Below, piece after piece: positions 1 through 11,717 of a DNA stretch of 64,000 nucleotides (its first letter is position 1; the number at the start of each line of letters is the position of its first letter). The notes beneath the pieces are model-generated. The model searched no databases. It was not told the DNA's origin and saw only the letters and a program-made list of their open reading frames with translations. Both the position numbers and the translations under genes were made by a program. Source of the stretch: Liopterus haemorrhoidalis (taxonomy: Eukaryota > Arthropoda > Insecta > Coleoptera > Dytiscidae); the NCBI GenBank assembly GCA_963971575.1, contig OZ020613.1, positions 46,122,739 through 46,186,738 on the forward strand. The letters are read 5' to 3'.

Positions 1-800
1 TACCCCTTTTCACCCATCCCCAGAAGTAGAATTTAGAAAAATTCGTTCTTAGTGGGTGCTAACGTAATGGAATGAATATACTCTTTCCTGATTCTTAGTT
101 CAGAGATTTTGGGCTAGGTGTTGATGAGTCAGTCAGTCAGGGTATTTCATTTTATATGTAGAAGATAGATTGTACACAGCAAGTAATTCCCACTTTCTTA
201 TTTTTCATTTGCTTCAATATCGTTCTTTATTAGATAACTTCATCTATTTTCATTGATACAGTGCAGTGTCCATAATTATGACACATTATAATTCTTCTAC
301 TGTTGGAACCAAACAGTGAATGAATTGTCCTCGTCCAGAATTTACAATGTAGTTTTTTTAGGCTCGAATAATACTTGGATTTGCCTTTACCAGGTGGATC
401 ATTAAATTAATATCTCTCATGTAATGCCTGTGTTGCACTTTTCATTATTTTTTCTTTCCACATTTTTGATTTTGCGTGTTTTTTTCGTTCTTCCTATCTA
501 TAAATGTTTATAAAATTAAGTTGTTTTCTACACTACATAATTATTTCAGGGAATTCAACCAACATGTGGACCCTACCTTTTCTGTCATAACTGAAACCCA
601 TCAGTTTTAACGTTCTCCATAATGTGGTCCTGGATAGGGAAGGGAAAGATTCGTTTTCTTGCACAACCTGAAGAAAATAACTAAATTATATATTGAAAAC
701 TGACACGCTTGAATACGCAGTCTGGTGGTCAAATAATGTACTAGGCGCTCTAGTACTGTTTGAACTTATTACATATGTTCTAGTGTTGAATTTTTGTTAG
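1..800. other. AT-rich stretch without a recognised gene
   Basis: I see no coding region, RNA gene or clear repeat structure here. Open frames are short and lack family motifs. Confidence 0.5.
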
Positions 801-1247
801 AATGTCTATAGAAGTTGTGAAAAACTATAAAAGTAGAACAAATTGTAGTGTTTTTGGCTGTCATTCAAGCCAGGATAAAGATAGGCATCTTAGTTTTTTT
901 TTTCTTCTTTTCATAAGAAAAATGGAGGGAAAGTTAATATTAAGTCCAGATTGGGAAAAAATTTAATTATAGACAGGAGGAAGGCATGGCAATATATTTT
1001 GAGTTAAAAAGTAACTGATACTATGCGAGTTTGTTCATTACATTTGTCACATAAAAACAAAACTGCACTAATATGCTTGCATCTGCAAGTTACATATTTA
1101 ACTTTTAGCTGCTCCTGTCCAACTCAAACTAGTTTTATTTCACGAGGCAATGAACATAATGCACTTGTTTGCAAACAGAATCCATATATTGTAAATTCAG
1201 ATGACCGATACTCAGATGTACCACAAAATTACGTACCCGGCATTTAA
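801..1247 (+). pseudogene. Decayed THAP-domain fragment
   Basis: The frame starting at ATG 801 contains a CSVFGC motif near residue 15 followed by LSFF. About 70 codons later, in another frame, comes RVCSLHLS at 1023 onward. This is the order of a THAP C2CH zinc finger: CxxxxC, an FP-like turn, then CxxH. The frame is interrupted by a poly-T run and stop codons between the two halves, so it cannot encode a whole domain. THAP domains bind DNA and are found in P-like transposases and host regulators. I infer a relic of a P-like element or a THAP gene. The assignment rests on the two cysteine motifs only. Confidence 0.4.
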
Positions 1248-1528
1248 CACCTGCTCAACAACAAATTACACTTCAATAAATCTACTGAAATTAAACTTTA
1301 AATACTGTAATTTGATGCCCACCTTCTGTTATACTCATCGATACATGTGTAGCTCTTGAAAATTAAAAAATTTCGCAAATATTTACTTGCATTTTCATAA
1401 AATAGAAATGTACTGTGCTTAAATTAACCTGTTCACTATTAGCAAATTGACAGCTGACTACTAGAGACAACAGCCATATTGTCTTGGAGCACAGCGCCGC
1501 CACCGGTAATATCACTCAATAATAAAAA

Positions 1529-1868
1529 CATTATGTAGGAACCTCAATTCGTAAACATCCATCGAAATTTAAAAATGTCATAAACAGTATTATCACAATA
1601 CCTCCCTTATATGTTTACATACAGGATGTTAGGTAAATGTCCGGCACAATTTAAAAGACAGCATGGTGACGTAGAATGCAATCGATTTTTCTTTTGCCAA
1701 TTTTCTCTAAAAAAATGTGAATTTCGTCTAAAAATAAGCAAACAAAAAGATGCCCCATATTTTGAAAAACAACTGACTTTTTTTATTTTTCATATTAATC
1801 CAGAAGTTGTGTAGTTGCCATAGAGAAAAAAATATTTAAATAGTAGTTCAATAATGGAATATCAAAGT
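1529..1868 (+). repeat. Dispersed repeat, composite copy
   Basis: Positions 1529-1615 resemble 10350-10440 in the same orientation (shared CCTCAATTCGT and CACAATACCTC words). Positions 1611-1868 match 13870-14117 in reverse orientation (shared AGGTAAATGTCCGGCACAAT and GTGTAGTTGCCATAGAGAAA). A shorter related piece lies at about 2110-2166. The 67-codon open frame inside is not conserved as protein and I treat it as spurious. The family is unknown; a mariner-type MITE is possible because the end reads TACAGGATGTTAGG. Confidence 0.6.
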
Positions 1869-2538
1869 ACGTGTACGTCATAATCTAAAATTGTGTTCCG
1901 ATTTTGTTAAAAAAATGGCACATTACACAATTGAAGAATATGCATTTTGTTGAAATAAAATTACGGTATTGTTTCCATGGTTTCTATTTATCTTAGTCAC
2001 ATATGTGATTGTTGTAACAGGCAAAATATTAGTGGTTCCTAAACGGTGGTATTCCATCGATTATCAAGCGATATACGCATCTTATCCAAAAATGGTTCAG
2101 GACTTTTTAGTTCTAAATGGGCCAACAATGCTGCCTTTAAAATTGTGCCAGACATTTACCTAATACCATGTATATGTGGTGGTCTGTAAAAACATAACAC
2201 AAACTGACGCAAAAAAAGCTTTCAAAATACAAAATAGAAAATACCGACAAAAAAACTATTGAAATGCTATCTTTTTAATATTAGAACATACTTGTCATCT
2301 ACTGGACATTCTGAGACGTAGACTGTGGCAGCTTTTTTTAATGATCGGTACTTTAGCCAGCGATCCATCGAAAAATAATCGCAGCAAAAACAAATAAATA
2401 ACACTGCACTACTATGATTTACTGTCTGAATTATAAGAGATCTAAAGTATATAATTTATATTCCTCTAGCATGAAACGTCACAACATCCATTATATGGAA
2501 AATTTTAAGTAATTTGTACTGCATTTATATGGTTCCAT
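1869..2538. other. Non-coding AT-rich stretch
   Basis: Apart from the short repeat piece at 2110-2166 I see no supported feature. The 64-codon frame at 1969 covers repeat sequence and has no recognisable motif. Confidence 0.45.
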
Positions 2539-3703
2539 GACAACTGGGGCCGTAAGACTATTCGGGCCGTTCACAATTGGGGCTTTTCACAACTGGGGCG
2601 ATGGACAATTCTGGCCGTACACAATTGGGGCTTTGCACAACTGGGGCCATTAACAACTGGGGCGATGGACAATTCGGGACGTTCACAATTTGGGGCTTTT
2701 GACAACTGGGCCATAACTATAAGAGCTAGAGTCTTCTTTTTTCATGTGGATCAAAGCTCATCAGGGCATAGCTGAGGGCAATGACGAAGCGGACAAACTA
2801 GCCAAAAAGGCCTGCACTCTTCACCTGACTAGTTCAATAAATCATAAAACACCTAGAAGAGACTTATTTAATTTTATACTGAAGAACATAAACACAGAAT
2901 GGGAAAATGAATGGAAAACATTATCTAATCAAAAAGGAAGATTTTATGCCGCCATAGAAAGAACACTACCAAAGAAACCATGGTTCCAACATGTAGCCAT
3001 ACAGCGCAGCTCCATTGTTACCCTCTGTAGATTAAGAACAGGACACGCCAAATACCCAGAACACCTACACAAGCTTGGTATCACTCAGTCGCCACTTTGC
3101 ACCTGTGACAATAGAACAGTAGGAAACCTGAACCACATCTTTTTTCAGTGTACCTCACACACAAACCAGAGGTAACGATTCATCCAACAAATTACTAAAC
3201 AACTAAAGAGAGAACCTGTAGACATAAAAGATATTTTAAGGAATCCAAATACCTACAAATACATAATGATTCCGATATAGAAATTTTGTATACTAATTGT
3301 AAATTTTTGTTAGCTGGCTAATATGGCTGTACAGGCTAAGGCCAAATAAATAATTTAATTAAAAAAAGAGTCTTCTTTTGTTTAAAATAAAAAATAATTA
3401 TTTTACAAGTTGGCATAAATTAAATTGCGTGTTCTTTTGAAAAAAAAAAAAATGGTTTGATTAAGTACATTTTGGTGGGAATTAGAATAAATAAAAAAAA
3501 AATGTATTTAAGGGTTGGCTTAAGGAAATTTTCGTGTTCATTTGATTAAAAGAGCACTAAATTTTACTTAATCTAACCCTTAAAATACAATTTCTTTTTA
3601 ATCAAATGAACACGAAAATTTACTTCAGTCAACCCCTAAAATACAATTTTTTTATTTATTCTAATTCCCACCAAAATGTACTTAATCAAACCATTAAAAA
3701 ATA

Positions 3704-3734
<31 letters not shown>

Positions 3735-4020
3735 TTCAAAAGAACACACAATTTAATTTATGCCCCCTTTGACTTGCAAAATAATTATTTTTTATTTTAA
3801 ACAAAAGAAAACTCTAACTCTTATATTTATGGCCCCAGTTGTCAAAAGCCCCAATTGTGAACGACCCGAAATGTCCTTCGTCCCAGATGTTAATGGCCCC
3901 AGTTGTGCAAAGCCCCAATTGTGTACGGCCCGAATTGTCCCTCGCCCCAGTTGTTAATGGCTCCAGTTGTGAAAACCCACAATTGTGAACGGCCCGAATT
4001 GTCTTACGGCCCCAGTTGTC
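2539..4020. mobile_element. Foldback element with repeat-rich inverted termini
   Basis: The left end (2539-2727) and right end (about 3830-4020) are inverted copies. Each is built of short reiterated modules such as ACAACTGGGGC and CAATTGGGGC. The inversion continues inward: 3380-3570 pairs with about 3590-3800, sharing CCCACCAAAATGTACTTAAT. A (TA)n run lies at about 3703-3726. Long inverted arms made of internal repeats are typical of foldback DNA transposons. The left arm is split by a LINE fragment (2741-3366). No transposase is present. I could not define a clean target duplication; both flanks contain a CATTTATAT word. Confidence 0.75.
2741..3366 (+). pseudogene. 5'-truncated non-LTR retrotransposon 3' end (RNase H tail)
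   Basis: The open frame from 2744 to 3175 begins with an RNase H C-terminal motif (KAHQGIAEGNDEADKLAKKA). It ends with a CTCDN...HIFFQC cysteine-histidine knuckle, as in the C-terminus of Jockey/I/R1-type LINE polyproteins. The upstream reverse transcriptase and endonuclease are missing. The 3' end has AATAAATAATTT and a short A-run. A perfect 13-bp duplication, AGAGTCTTCTTTT, flanks the insert at 2728-2740 and 3367-3379. This is a target-primed, 5'-truncated insertion into the foldback element, and it makes no functional protein by itself. Confidence 0.85.
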
Positions 4021-4760
4021 TGGTTACCCATTTATATATACCGCTCCTATAATATATCAGCCCTTTAATAGAACAGATACTCAACTTGTATATTTGTATA
4101 TCATATAGGGTAAAACTTTTTCAATGTTGAACCAATGAGATTCGAGCGCCTCTATATACATTTATTGGGGGCAATAAAATATTATTGTACTGGATTTTGT
4201 TATTTTCGTATCATTTCAGAGTGAAATGTTTGTGTTGAAAAAACAATCACTATTTTCACATCTGATCACATTTATTTTATTTACTTTTGTTTAATCTGCT
4301 CGCGGAGCACTAGTACACGGTCGGCGGAGCACAGTTTGGAAAACTCTGTTCTACATAAATACATCAAATTCCTATAAGTTTCCCCAGTTCTCTCTCGACG
4401 AGAAATCTCAACGTTTTGTCAATTTACCTCTCGTTCATAGATAGATTTTCTCATTATGTAATTTCATTTCATTTTCGTTTCTCTAAATTTTACTCTCTAT
4501 CAATCTTAGAAATTGACAGAAAACATCCATTAAATTTTTTTTAAATTGGTCAGAATCGTTCATAAATTAGTGACGAACTAATGAATGAAACTAAAGAATG
4601 AACCGTCAATATAACAGATTAACCAAATATTTGGTTGCGATTAGTAATTTTTAAGTTTTTAGTAAAATTTAGTCATACATGGACGCACACACACACACAC
4701 TCACTATAAAACACTTAAATTAAATGAATTATGAGAAGACCAACTAAATGAAAGACCAAC
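4021..4760. other. Non-coding stretch
   Basis: No gene was recognised. A segment at about 4300-4350 resembles the CG-rich terminal part of hAT elements, but too weakly to call. A short (CA)n run lies at about 4687-4701. Confidence 0.4.
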
Positions 4761-5123
4761 CTTAAAAACTTTATCAACTGATGGTAATTCATTTTTATCA
4801 CACAATTGATTTACAATTTGGCGTAAAATATTTTTATGTTCTTCCGTCAATTTATGGTATGTAACTGTACATACTCTTTTCTTGGATGGTGAGGTGACTA
4901 ATCCCTTATCGTTCATTTCTTTAACTACATTCCAGATCAAGCGCTCTGATAGGCCAACCTCTTTTGAAGTTAACTGAACAGCTTGAGTTTTGCTCAGTCC
5001 TTCAGTACGACTGTGACGCAAAAATACATTGTAAGCCATGAATCTTTGTCCACTATCAACATGTTTTCCTTGGATATTCTTTATAATAACAGCAGGGCTA
5101 ACTCCAAGTGTTTTTTCAGTCAT
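4761..5123 (-). pseudogene. Transposase N-terminal exon (HTH type)
   Basis: From ATG 5123 the minus strand encodes 121 residues and ends at a plausible donor (AAG before GTTGGT). The order is a helix-turn-helix-like segment (GLSKTQAVQLTSKEVGLSER), then a basic SPSKKR linker, then a second helical part (HKNILRQIVNQLCDKNE). This layout resembles the N-terminal exon of the IS630/Tc1-related transposase at 17642. An acceptor-like TTTTAG lies just upstream of the ATG, so an earlier non-coding exon is possible. No catalytic exon follows at lower coordinates, so this is an orphan exon. The family assignment is by layout, not strong identity. Confidence 0.45.
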
Positions 5124-5529
5124 ATATACTAAAACAAAATACTTAACACAAAACAATACAAGGTAACCTTATTATTAAATAAATAAATAAACAATATTAT
5201 ATTTATGTAAATTAATATTACAATACTGCAAAAACTGTTGCCCTCTTTCAACTAATAGTAAAATTAAATATTTTTACACTTTATTTCTCTGTTTAAAACC
5301 TAAATTTATAATACAATTAGGTATTTTTTAAAATTTCAATTCTATAAAAATGATAAGTCCGACATTACAATATTTGCTCAATACTATAAGTAAAGCTCCT
5401 TCACAATAGCTATGAAATGACGTCATACTTGGTTAATTTAGTTGCCAATGTTAGAATATAATGTTACCAGAGCCGCAGTAAGGAAAACTTGCGCTAGGGG
5501 CAGAGCCGTGTTTTTGGCACCCTTGGCAA

Positions 5530-5742
5530 ATAAAAAAAAGGTACTCACCTCTCAAAATTCAAGTGATAAGCAAAAAAAGGTCCTCATCTCCCAAAATCTT
5601 AGTGATGAACAAAAAAAAGGTCCTCATCTCCCAAAATCTTAATGATGAGCAAAAAAAGGTCCTCACCTCTCAAAATCCAAGTGATAAGCAATAAAAAAGG
5701 TCCTCACCTCTCAAAATCCAAGTGACGAGCAAAAAAAAAAGA
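5530..5742 (+). repeat. Tandem repeat of about 40 bp, five copies
   Basis: The unit GGTCCTCATCTCCCAAAATC, followed by a variable AGTGAT(A/G)AGCAAAAAA tail, recurs about every 38-42 bp with small differences. The open frames across it are by-products of the repeat. Confidence 0.85.
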
Positions 5743-5947
5743 TTCTCGCCTTCGCAATAGCGCCCCTTAGTCAAGCCCGTCAGCGCCCTTTTCCTTAATG
5801 CACCCAGGGCCGTCGCCCCCTCCGCCACCCCCCTTACTGTAACTGTTACCCCTAATGTAACTGTCATGCAAACATTACTCACTCGTCACATTTGGCTCCA
5901 AAATATTAAATAATAATTATACACAAAGTAATTAAATTAAAGTATTA

Positions 5948-6356
5948 CAGTCTGTTCCAAACGGTTAGGCGGAACTAGATTTTACAATCTAGTTACTTTC
6001 ATCGTTTAAATTGTGCTTTTCGGCCGTTTTGTTTAAGCTTTGTAAATCATACTTACAATAAACATTTTTTGGTTAAGGTTAATATCATTTTAAAATGTAA
6101 TTTTCTTTATATTTTAGATTTTTTGTGTCATTCTTGATACAAATTTCCCATTTACTTATTTTTTGTCATTGAAATATATAAAAAAAAAATATTTAATTTT
6201 GACATATGTCATTCGTTTCCATGGTTTCATTGTTGGAATTTTAAATTTTGACATTCCAACGTGAAAAATGAAATAATCCAAGCAAGGTCCCTTCTCGTGA
6301 CAACCTAAAAGAACTAAATTCCCATTTAGTTCCGCCTAACCGTTTGGAACAGCCTG
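5948..6356. mobile_element. MITE with TA duplication
   Basis: The 409-bp element has inverted ends reading CAGTCTGTTCCAAACGGTTA on the left and CAGGCTGTTCCAAACGGTTA on the right complement, continuing into GGCGGAACTA. It is flanked by TA on both sides (5946-5947 and 6357-6358). TA duplication and CAG-starting termini fit the Tc1/mariner superfamily. No coding capacity. Confidence 0.85.
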
Positions 6357-6712
6357 TATATTGTATTTTATTTATAGTAATTAAAAAATTGCAATTAATA
6401 CTGGCAATAATTGGCTCGAATATTCGTTATTCAGGTAAAATAAATTCGAACATTTAAAATTAAAATATTCAAAAAATTGTACTCCGAATAAAATATTTGT
6501 TTTGTTTTCTTTTCTTTTTAACTAGATATTATTGTTCACATTAGTCTTTTTACTTTCTGAGAAATATAAGCTTTCAATCCCTTTTAAGAAGTAATTGAAT
6601 TAAACCTAACTTTTTTGACATTCGTAAACAAATTAGTGGCAATATAGCAAATTTATCTACTACTCCTACGTCATTTCATAGTTATCGTGAAAGCACTTTA
6701 GGAGCCAACGCG

Positions 6713-8193
6713 TTTTGATCTAATTTTTTTCACGGAAATTTTTAATTTATTTTATTTAAAATCAAACATTATACTTTCTCCTCAACTTACGAAATTACGA
6801 GTTAATCAATATATGACTTACGCAATTTTTGTTCTAAAAATGTATATATATACAGGTATATTAACATAAACATTTTTAAAAACAACAGAATATCCGCGCC
6901 ATCAGCGTGTTTCGCCCAGTCAACCATCGCGCGATGTGAATTGCGAGGTTAACATCATAATATTACGTTTCTCCAAGACTACAATAGAATTTACCAATTC
7001 TAAAACCAATTTTGACTACAGAAAGTTAATATTCTAACACAAGAGTTAGAATGTTATTCTAAAGCACTTATCTTCTTATGCATTTTGCGTGTATTTCATT
7101 CCTTCACTAGTGAAGCAATAATTATTCCATGCTCGTTGTCAGATATTATTGTTCACTATAGGCATGCATTCGTCCGCGCTGAAAAGTAGTGCAGACGGTA
7201 TCTATGCGCGTATGCACAAATTAAATAAATGCAATGTTTGTTTAAAAAATAAACATAACTTACTAAAAATTACTAAAATAGTGGCCGATGAGCGGCAAAT
7301 TAAACTAAAAGTAATCAAAAAATAAATAAAAAAATAAGTTTAATTAATTAATTAATTTGTTATGTAATATAAATTATTTGTTAAAATGAAATGTTTGTTA
7401 AAATAATTATTTATTTTTTTTTTTTTCTAGTGCTCGTGGAGAATATAGGGTCTGTGACTCATTTGGAAGAGAAAATTCGATGCTCTTAGTTCCTCACGTT
7501 TGTCTGCGGCTCGCGCTCTGAATGTTCCACTCGCATCGAATTTTCTAATTCCAACCTTGTTACAGAATATACTATTACAGGTTGGCATACCAGACTCAGT
7601 CCTCACATTTAGCGCAGCTTGTGAATCTCTATACCTATATCTATCAGTGTGTCAATAAATTACCAAGAGAACGCTTGTTTAGTTTGCATTATTGTTTAGT
7701 TTTGTGTTATTTTGATCCACAATAGTCGATATCCAATTTAAAATCTGTTACTGACAAATTAACTTTTCTAACGAATTTATATTTTTTAGTAAAAAATCAT
7801 AGATAATTTATTATTACTATTATAAAAATTGCATTTAAACAATGCAATGTGCACAATTGCGATGTGAATTTAAACCTAACTTCTCTATTAAAACTTTCAT
7901 GTTTCTAGTTTTTTGCAGTGCTTGACATCTAATCATTTTTCTAATTCTTGAACAGAATGATCTTCTGTATTGACATATTTTAACCCGGTACGTCGTCATC
8001 GTTGAATAATAGTACTAGTTTGATAATAGTACTCTAGCGCTAGTGTTGCTGATGTCACTTTGGATATCGTCTCTTAGTACATAATAATCCAAAATACGAG
8101 TTAAGTGAGTTACAAAATGCCTTCTGGAATCAGCCTACGTCTGTATTACATACACCAATTACTTTCACACATTGCAAACATCAATCTACTGAC
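6713..8193. other. Non-coding stretch downstream of the gene E leader exons
   Basis: No zinc-finger array or other gene is visible on either strand. A small hairpin pairs GAAAATTCGATGC (about 7471) with GCATCGAATTTTC (about 7533). If gene E is intact its downstream exons must lie beyond the left edge. Confidence 0.45.
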
Positions 8194-8325
8194 CAGTGTT
8201 TACGACATCTGCATTCTCCGATTCATCTTCAAATCCACTGGTGTCCACAGGTTCAGACTTGATGTAAATCTCCTCTATTTTAGTTTCATTATGATGTATG
8301 TTATCTGCAACTTCATCTTCGATTC
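8194..8325 (-). CDS. Gene E leader exon 2 (acidic, psi-K-x-E)
   Basis: This 132-nt exon is bounded by TTGTAG on its 5' side and GTCAGT on its 3' side. Its phase matches exon 1 at 8762-8681. It encodes an acidic peptide with IEEIYIKSEPVD followed by FEDE. The same 132-nt exon occurs in zinc-finger genes A, B, C and D, so I assign this to a fifth paralogue whose finger array is not in the window. IKSE fits the psi-K-x-E SUMO-acceptor consensus with acidic residues downstream. Function is inferred from the paralogues. Confidence 0.7.
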
Positions 8326-8680
8326 CTACAATAAACAGACCATAACCAAATATAAAATAATTGTCTACTGTAACAATTAATCATTTAAGATGTTGCGAAC
8401 ACCATTATTTTGGACGTTTGCCATTGCTGATAGTGCAAAGCTAGGATAGTACGATATATATTGAGTTTTAGTATCAAAGTGATATAATACTTCATGAAAT
8501 ATAAAATTCGTTTTGGAAACTGCTAAACAATCTGTTTCCATTTTCATCAATCACAAGTGTGATGAGAGATTTAAGATATTCACTAATCAAACATTGCTCA
8601 AGTTCAACTGAAATTACTATGAAACCAAAATATGAATGACAGTATTATGCAAGTTAATAATAAATTTGCTCGTTACTGAC

Positions 8681-8762
8681 CATTCTCCCGTTCAGCTATG
8701 TGCTCTGTTCCCGTCTCCATATCTTGTTCATCAGTTATTTTGTATTCTGTTGTGTCACTCAT
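8681..8762 (-). CDS. Gene E leader exon 1 with start codon
   Basis: ATG at 8762 opens 27 codons plus one base and ends in GAGAATG before GTCAGTAAC. The peptide starts MSDTTEYKITDEQ and ends AERENG, matching the AEWENG ends of exon 1 in genes A, B and C. It is shorter and lacks the IKKEIYIKSE segment of A and B. The start was chosen because it is the first ATG downstream of the conserved promoter block at 8866 and aligns with the paralogues. Confidence 0.65.
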
Positions 8763-8865
8763 ATTAATTTCTCCAGCAAAGCACTTGTATTTTTTTTCTA
8801 ATATCTAAATAAGCAAAATTATACTTCTATTATAACAACCTGGTTTTATTAACTTTAGTATCCAG

Positions 8866-8874
8866 CAGTCCGTG
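8866..8874 (-). promoter_or_regulatory. Conserved upstream block, gene E copy
   Basis: The plus-strand word CAGTCCGTG lies 104 bp upstream of the gene E start codon. It is the shortest of four copies found at 90-110 bp upstream of zinc-finger genes A, B, C and E. It probably marks a core promoter or 5' leader element. Confidence 0.5.
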
Positions 8875-8903
8875 AAGATAACTCTGCAAACCGTCGTGTT
8901 CTT

Positions 8904-9609
8904 GGGTACGTGCAAAAACCCTACCCAGCTAGTAACTAACCGTTCGAAAAGTTAGTGAGTATATCAACGACTTCGTTGGAAAACTAGCCAAGGTCGTCAC
9001 CGACAGGAACTTTTGTAACTACGAAAAATGATCGTGAACTATTACTCGTCATGCGCATTAGCGTATTAACCTGTCAGCTGTTGGCTACTTTTAAAATAAT
9101 ACACGGTTACGACGATATTTATTATCTTTTTTTTATACAAAGGTTTTTAAAAATGGAAAATATAGTTGAATTACTAATTAAACTAAATGACACTGATTAT
9201 ACCAACATTTGGTATAAGCTTCAAATGCTGTAGGTGTTACCCTAAAATGACTTTGAAACTCTCGTGTATTATAATTCGGGACAACGGATTCAAAATATTC
9301 TAAAATCCGTGTTGGTGTGGATTTTTCTTTTTTTAAATATCGCTGTACAAAATCCAGTAAATTAGATTCTTCATCATGTTCATTTTCTGATTCACTATCA
9401 TAAATATTTTGTAGTATTATAGTAGAATTTAAGTTAATTACACATTAAATTGCCTTAAATTGTTTGCCATTTTAATAAAATGATATATACTGACAGTTAA
9501 TAAAACTGTTTAGGTTATGTAAAACTTCTAGGGTTCGAAAACCTTCGATGCTCACCGAGCTAACGATCGTGAACGTTAGTCACTATAGTTAGGGTTTTTG
9601 CCCGTACCC
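8904..9609 (-). mobile_element. Truncated Harbinger/PIF-like element
   Basis: The ends are inverted: GGGTACGTGCAAAAACCCTA on the left and GGGTACGGGCAAAAACCCTA on the right complement, continuing as related GTTAGT/GTTCG sequence. The minus strand from about 9410 to 9235 encodes an acidic stretch (ESENEHDEES) followed by a segment ending in FQSHFRV. That ending is the characteristic start of the Harbinger transposase catalytic region. The frame stops there and the rest is missing, so this is an internally deleted, non-autonomous copy. The flanking 3-bp sites (CTT and CTG) are not identical. Confidence 0.65.
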
Positions 9610-9686
9610 CTGTAATAGAAGGTTTCGTGATTAAAATTACCGAAACGGCGCCACAATCGCCTTCTGCATTTATGACACGAAGGAGG

Positions 9687-10951
9687 ATAGGGGAAACTTT
9701 TAAGATCGTAGCGCCATAAGCGACAAAGCTGGAACACTCGAAACTGCCATTAATCTGTTACTCGTGTATTTGTTTACATGGTGAAAATGAACACGAGTTG
9801 TATTTTTCCTATTTTCCGAGCTTTTTTTTTTTTTGACTGCATTTCAATATAATAGCAACAAAAATATGGTAAATACATTAGTAAAAAATCAACTGTAGCC
9901 ACCACAGGTCCGACCGCCATCACAAAGTACTTGTATAAAATACATTCTAGCAGCAGAGTAGAAATAACTGGGCCCAATATTTTCTAACAGAGATATTATT
10001 TATCATGACCATGGAAACGTTACATATAAGTATGAAAAGATAGATACTTAGAAAAAATTACGAAAATTTTTCATTTTTTTTTTTGTTTTATCAAGGAATG
10101 TCTCAAATAAAGGTTGTTAGTTATTACTTTTATAGCAACATTTGTTAAATAACTTTTTTCGAAATATTTTTCCGTTATGAAATACTCACAAAAATTTTAA
10201 AATCGACACGAGTAAACTACCATTTCTAGTCAACCGATTTTTACCAAAAGTTGATCAACTCATATAGTTTAATAAAAATCCTTTCAGCCAAATTTGCTCT
10301 GCACGTATAGACAGACAGACAGACCGACAGACATCATGCTAAAAATAGTCAAAACGTTATGTAAGGACCTCAATTCGTGGAGATCCATCGAAATCTCGAA
10401 ATGTCAAAATCGGTATGATCACAATACCTCTCTTATATATGTTGGCGGTCGGTAAAAATCAATATCTCTGCCTGAAAAAGTGGAAGGACCTTTTAATAAA
10501 TCAACTGATGATTTTGGACAAATTTTGAGTGGGATAAGTGCTTTTTTTTCAATGTTTTTTTGGACGTAAAAAATCACTTTAACAGTTTCCTATGAATGCA
10601 GTAAACACGCATTCATAGGCTTGGATTTTTGCCCATTTTTAGTTTTTGGGTCCATAGAGACATTTGTGTATGATAGAAACCTACGATCCATTTTCTCTCT
10701 ACCTGCAAATGTCATTTCAATTGATATTGTTCCCGATTTAGGAAAATTATGGAATGTTTAAATGGGATTCTTCTTTATTCACAATTTACATTGCGGCACA
10801 CAACAAAATTAATTGTTTTTTTGCCATGATTCACAAAAACACAAACAACAAAAAAACACGTATTTCTCCATTGAACAAACAAAACAATGTCTCTCTCGTA
10901 TTTTCCGCAAATCGCCACCAGATGTCATGGCGCTTAGGAAGTTTCCCCTAT
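9687..10951 (+). mobile_element. Non-coding TIR element, complete copy
   Basis: Positions 9687-9703 (ATAGGGGAAACTTTTAA) are inverted at about 10936-10951 (AAGTTTCCCCTAT). GCGCCA words follow just inside both ends. Half of the element recurs in reverse at 39820-40450, including GCCCATTTTTAGTTTTTGGG and the TTTGACTG...GCTATTATA block. Inside is a GACAGACAGAC microsatellite (about 10310-10335) next to the dispersed repeat also seen at 1529. Open frames at 9774, 10754 and 10809 have no motif and overlap on opposite strands, so I treat them as spurious. Confidence 0.7.
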
Positions 10952-11717
10952 AGTCATCTGTCAACCTATGTAAACAGTATTCGTTTTTCAATTTTTGGTC
11001 AAATTTACGTTTTCTTGCTGTATACAGTATATTTGAATTATAACAGAGTATTAAAAAAGTGTACAAATATATATGAATTCATTTATGATAAAATTTGCTG
11101 TTTGAAATGAACATTTTCAGAGGTTATAATGTTGGTGGTAGGTTTTACTCACAGAGATAATAAAATATTGTACTTTGAAACTAAAACATTTATTTAAATA
11201 CTTAGTATCTACACATGTCTCTAGAAATTTTATAGAAAGAGAACTGGTAATTTATTCTCCACATGATGCACGCTTTCTGGTGCTTCAACACGTGCATCAC
11301 ACACATCAAAAAGCGTGAGGAGAGGAGAACTGCCGAACATCCCGCAAGCGGTTAACTTATAAGAGAGAGGCCTGATAGCACTTGAACTTGAAAATACATA
11401 CATAAACACAAAACAAAACATAAGAACAAAAAAAAACAAAAATGCATACAAACAAGGATATTGCTCGTGGACGCAAACAATCCTAAGAAAAAAACTGACA
11501 ACATAAACCGAAGTCATGATTACTATAAACGACATTTTTTCTATGTAGCCGCATACGTTCTTCGCGAAAGTGAAAAAAATACCCGAATGATAACATTATC
11601 CGTGATTTCAAAAAGCGGCGTGCACTGTACTTTACTACACTTCTTGTATTTGAATACATTCCAACCGTAAGTATTTGTTTATGTTTCGTGTGTACATTTT
11701 ATTAATTTATCTATATT
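10952..11717. other. Non-coding stretch downstream of zinc-finger gene A
   Basis: This should contain the 3' untranslated region of gene A. Short frames on both strands (around 11230-11670) have no recognisable motif. No other feature is supported. Confidence 0.4.

Larger units (their letters stand above)
5390..6712. mobile_element. Non-autonomous element related to the 17.35-kb IS630-like transposon
   Basis: About 65 bp at the left (5393-5458, containing GAAATGACGTCATACTTGG) and the inverted right end (about 6600-6712, containing CTACGTCATTTCATAGTTAT) are similar. Both resemble the subterminal sequence of the transposon at 17354-20390 (GAGATGACGTCACACTTGG). No transposase lies inside. The interior holds a tandem repeat (5530-5742) and a nested MITE (5948-6356). 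The exact ends and target duplication are not resolved. Confidence 0.55.

Noticed and set aside
4300..4350. hAT terminal fragment
   Set aside because: Only a short CG-rich similarity, with no partner end or duplication.
10754..11110. 118-codon plus-strand frame and opposing 85-codon frame
   Set aside because: They overlap on opposite strands inside a repeat element, with no motif or codon evidence.
11230..11535. 101-codon minus frame downstream of gene A
   Set aside because: Low-complexity hydrophobic translation of A/C-rich sequence with no family resemblance and no splice context.
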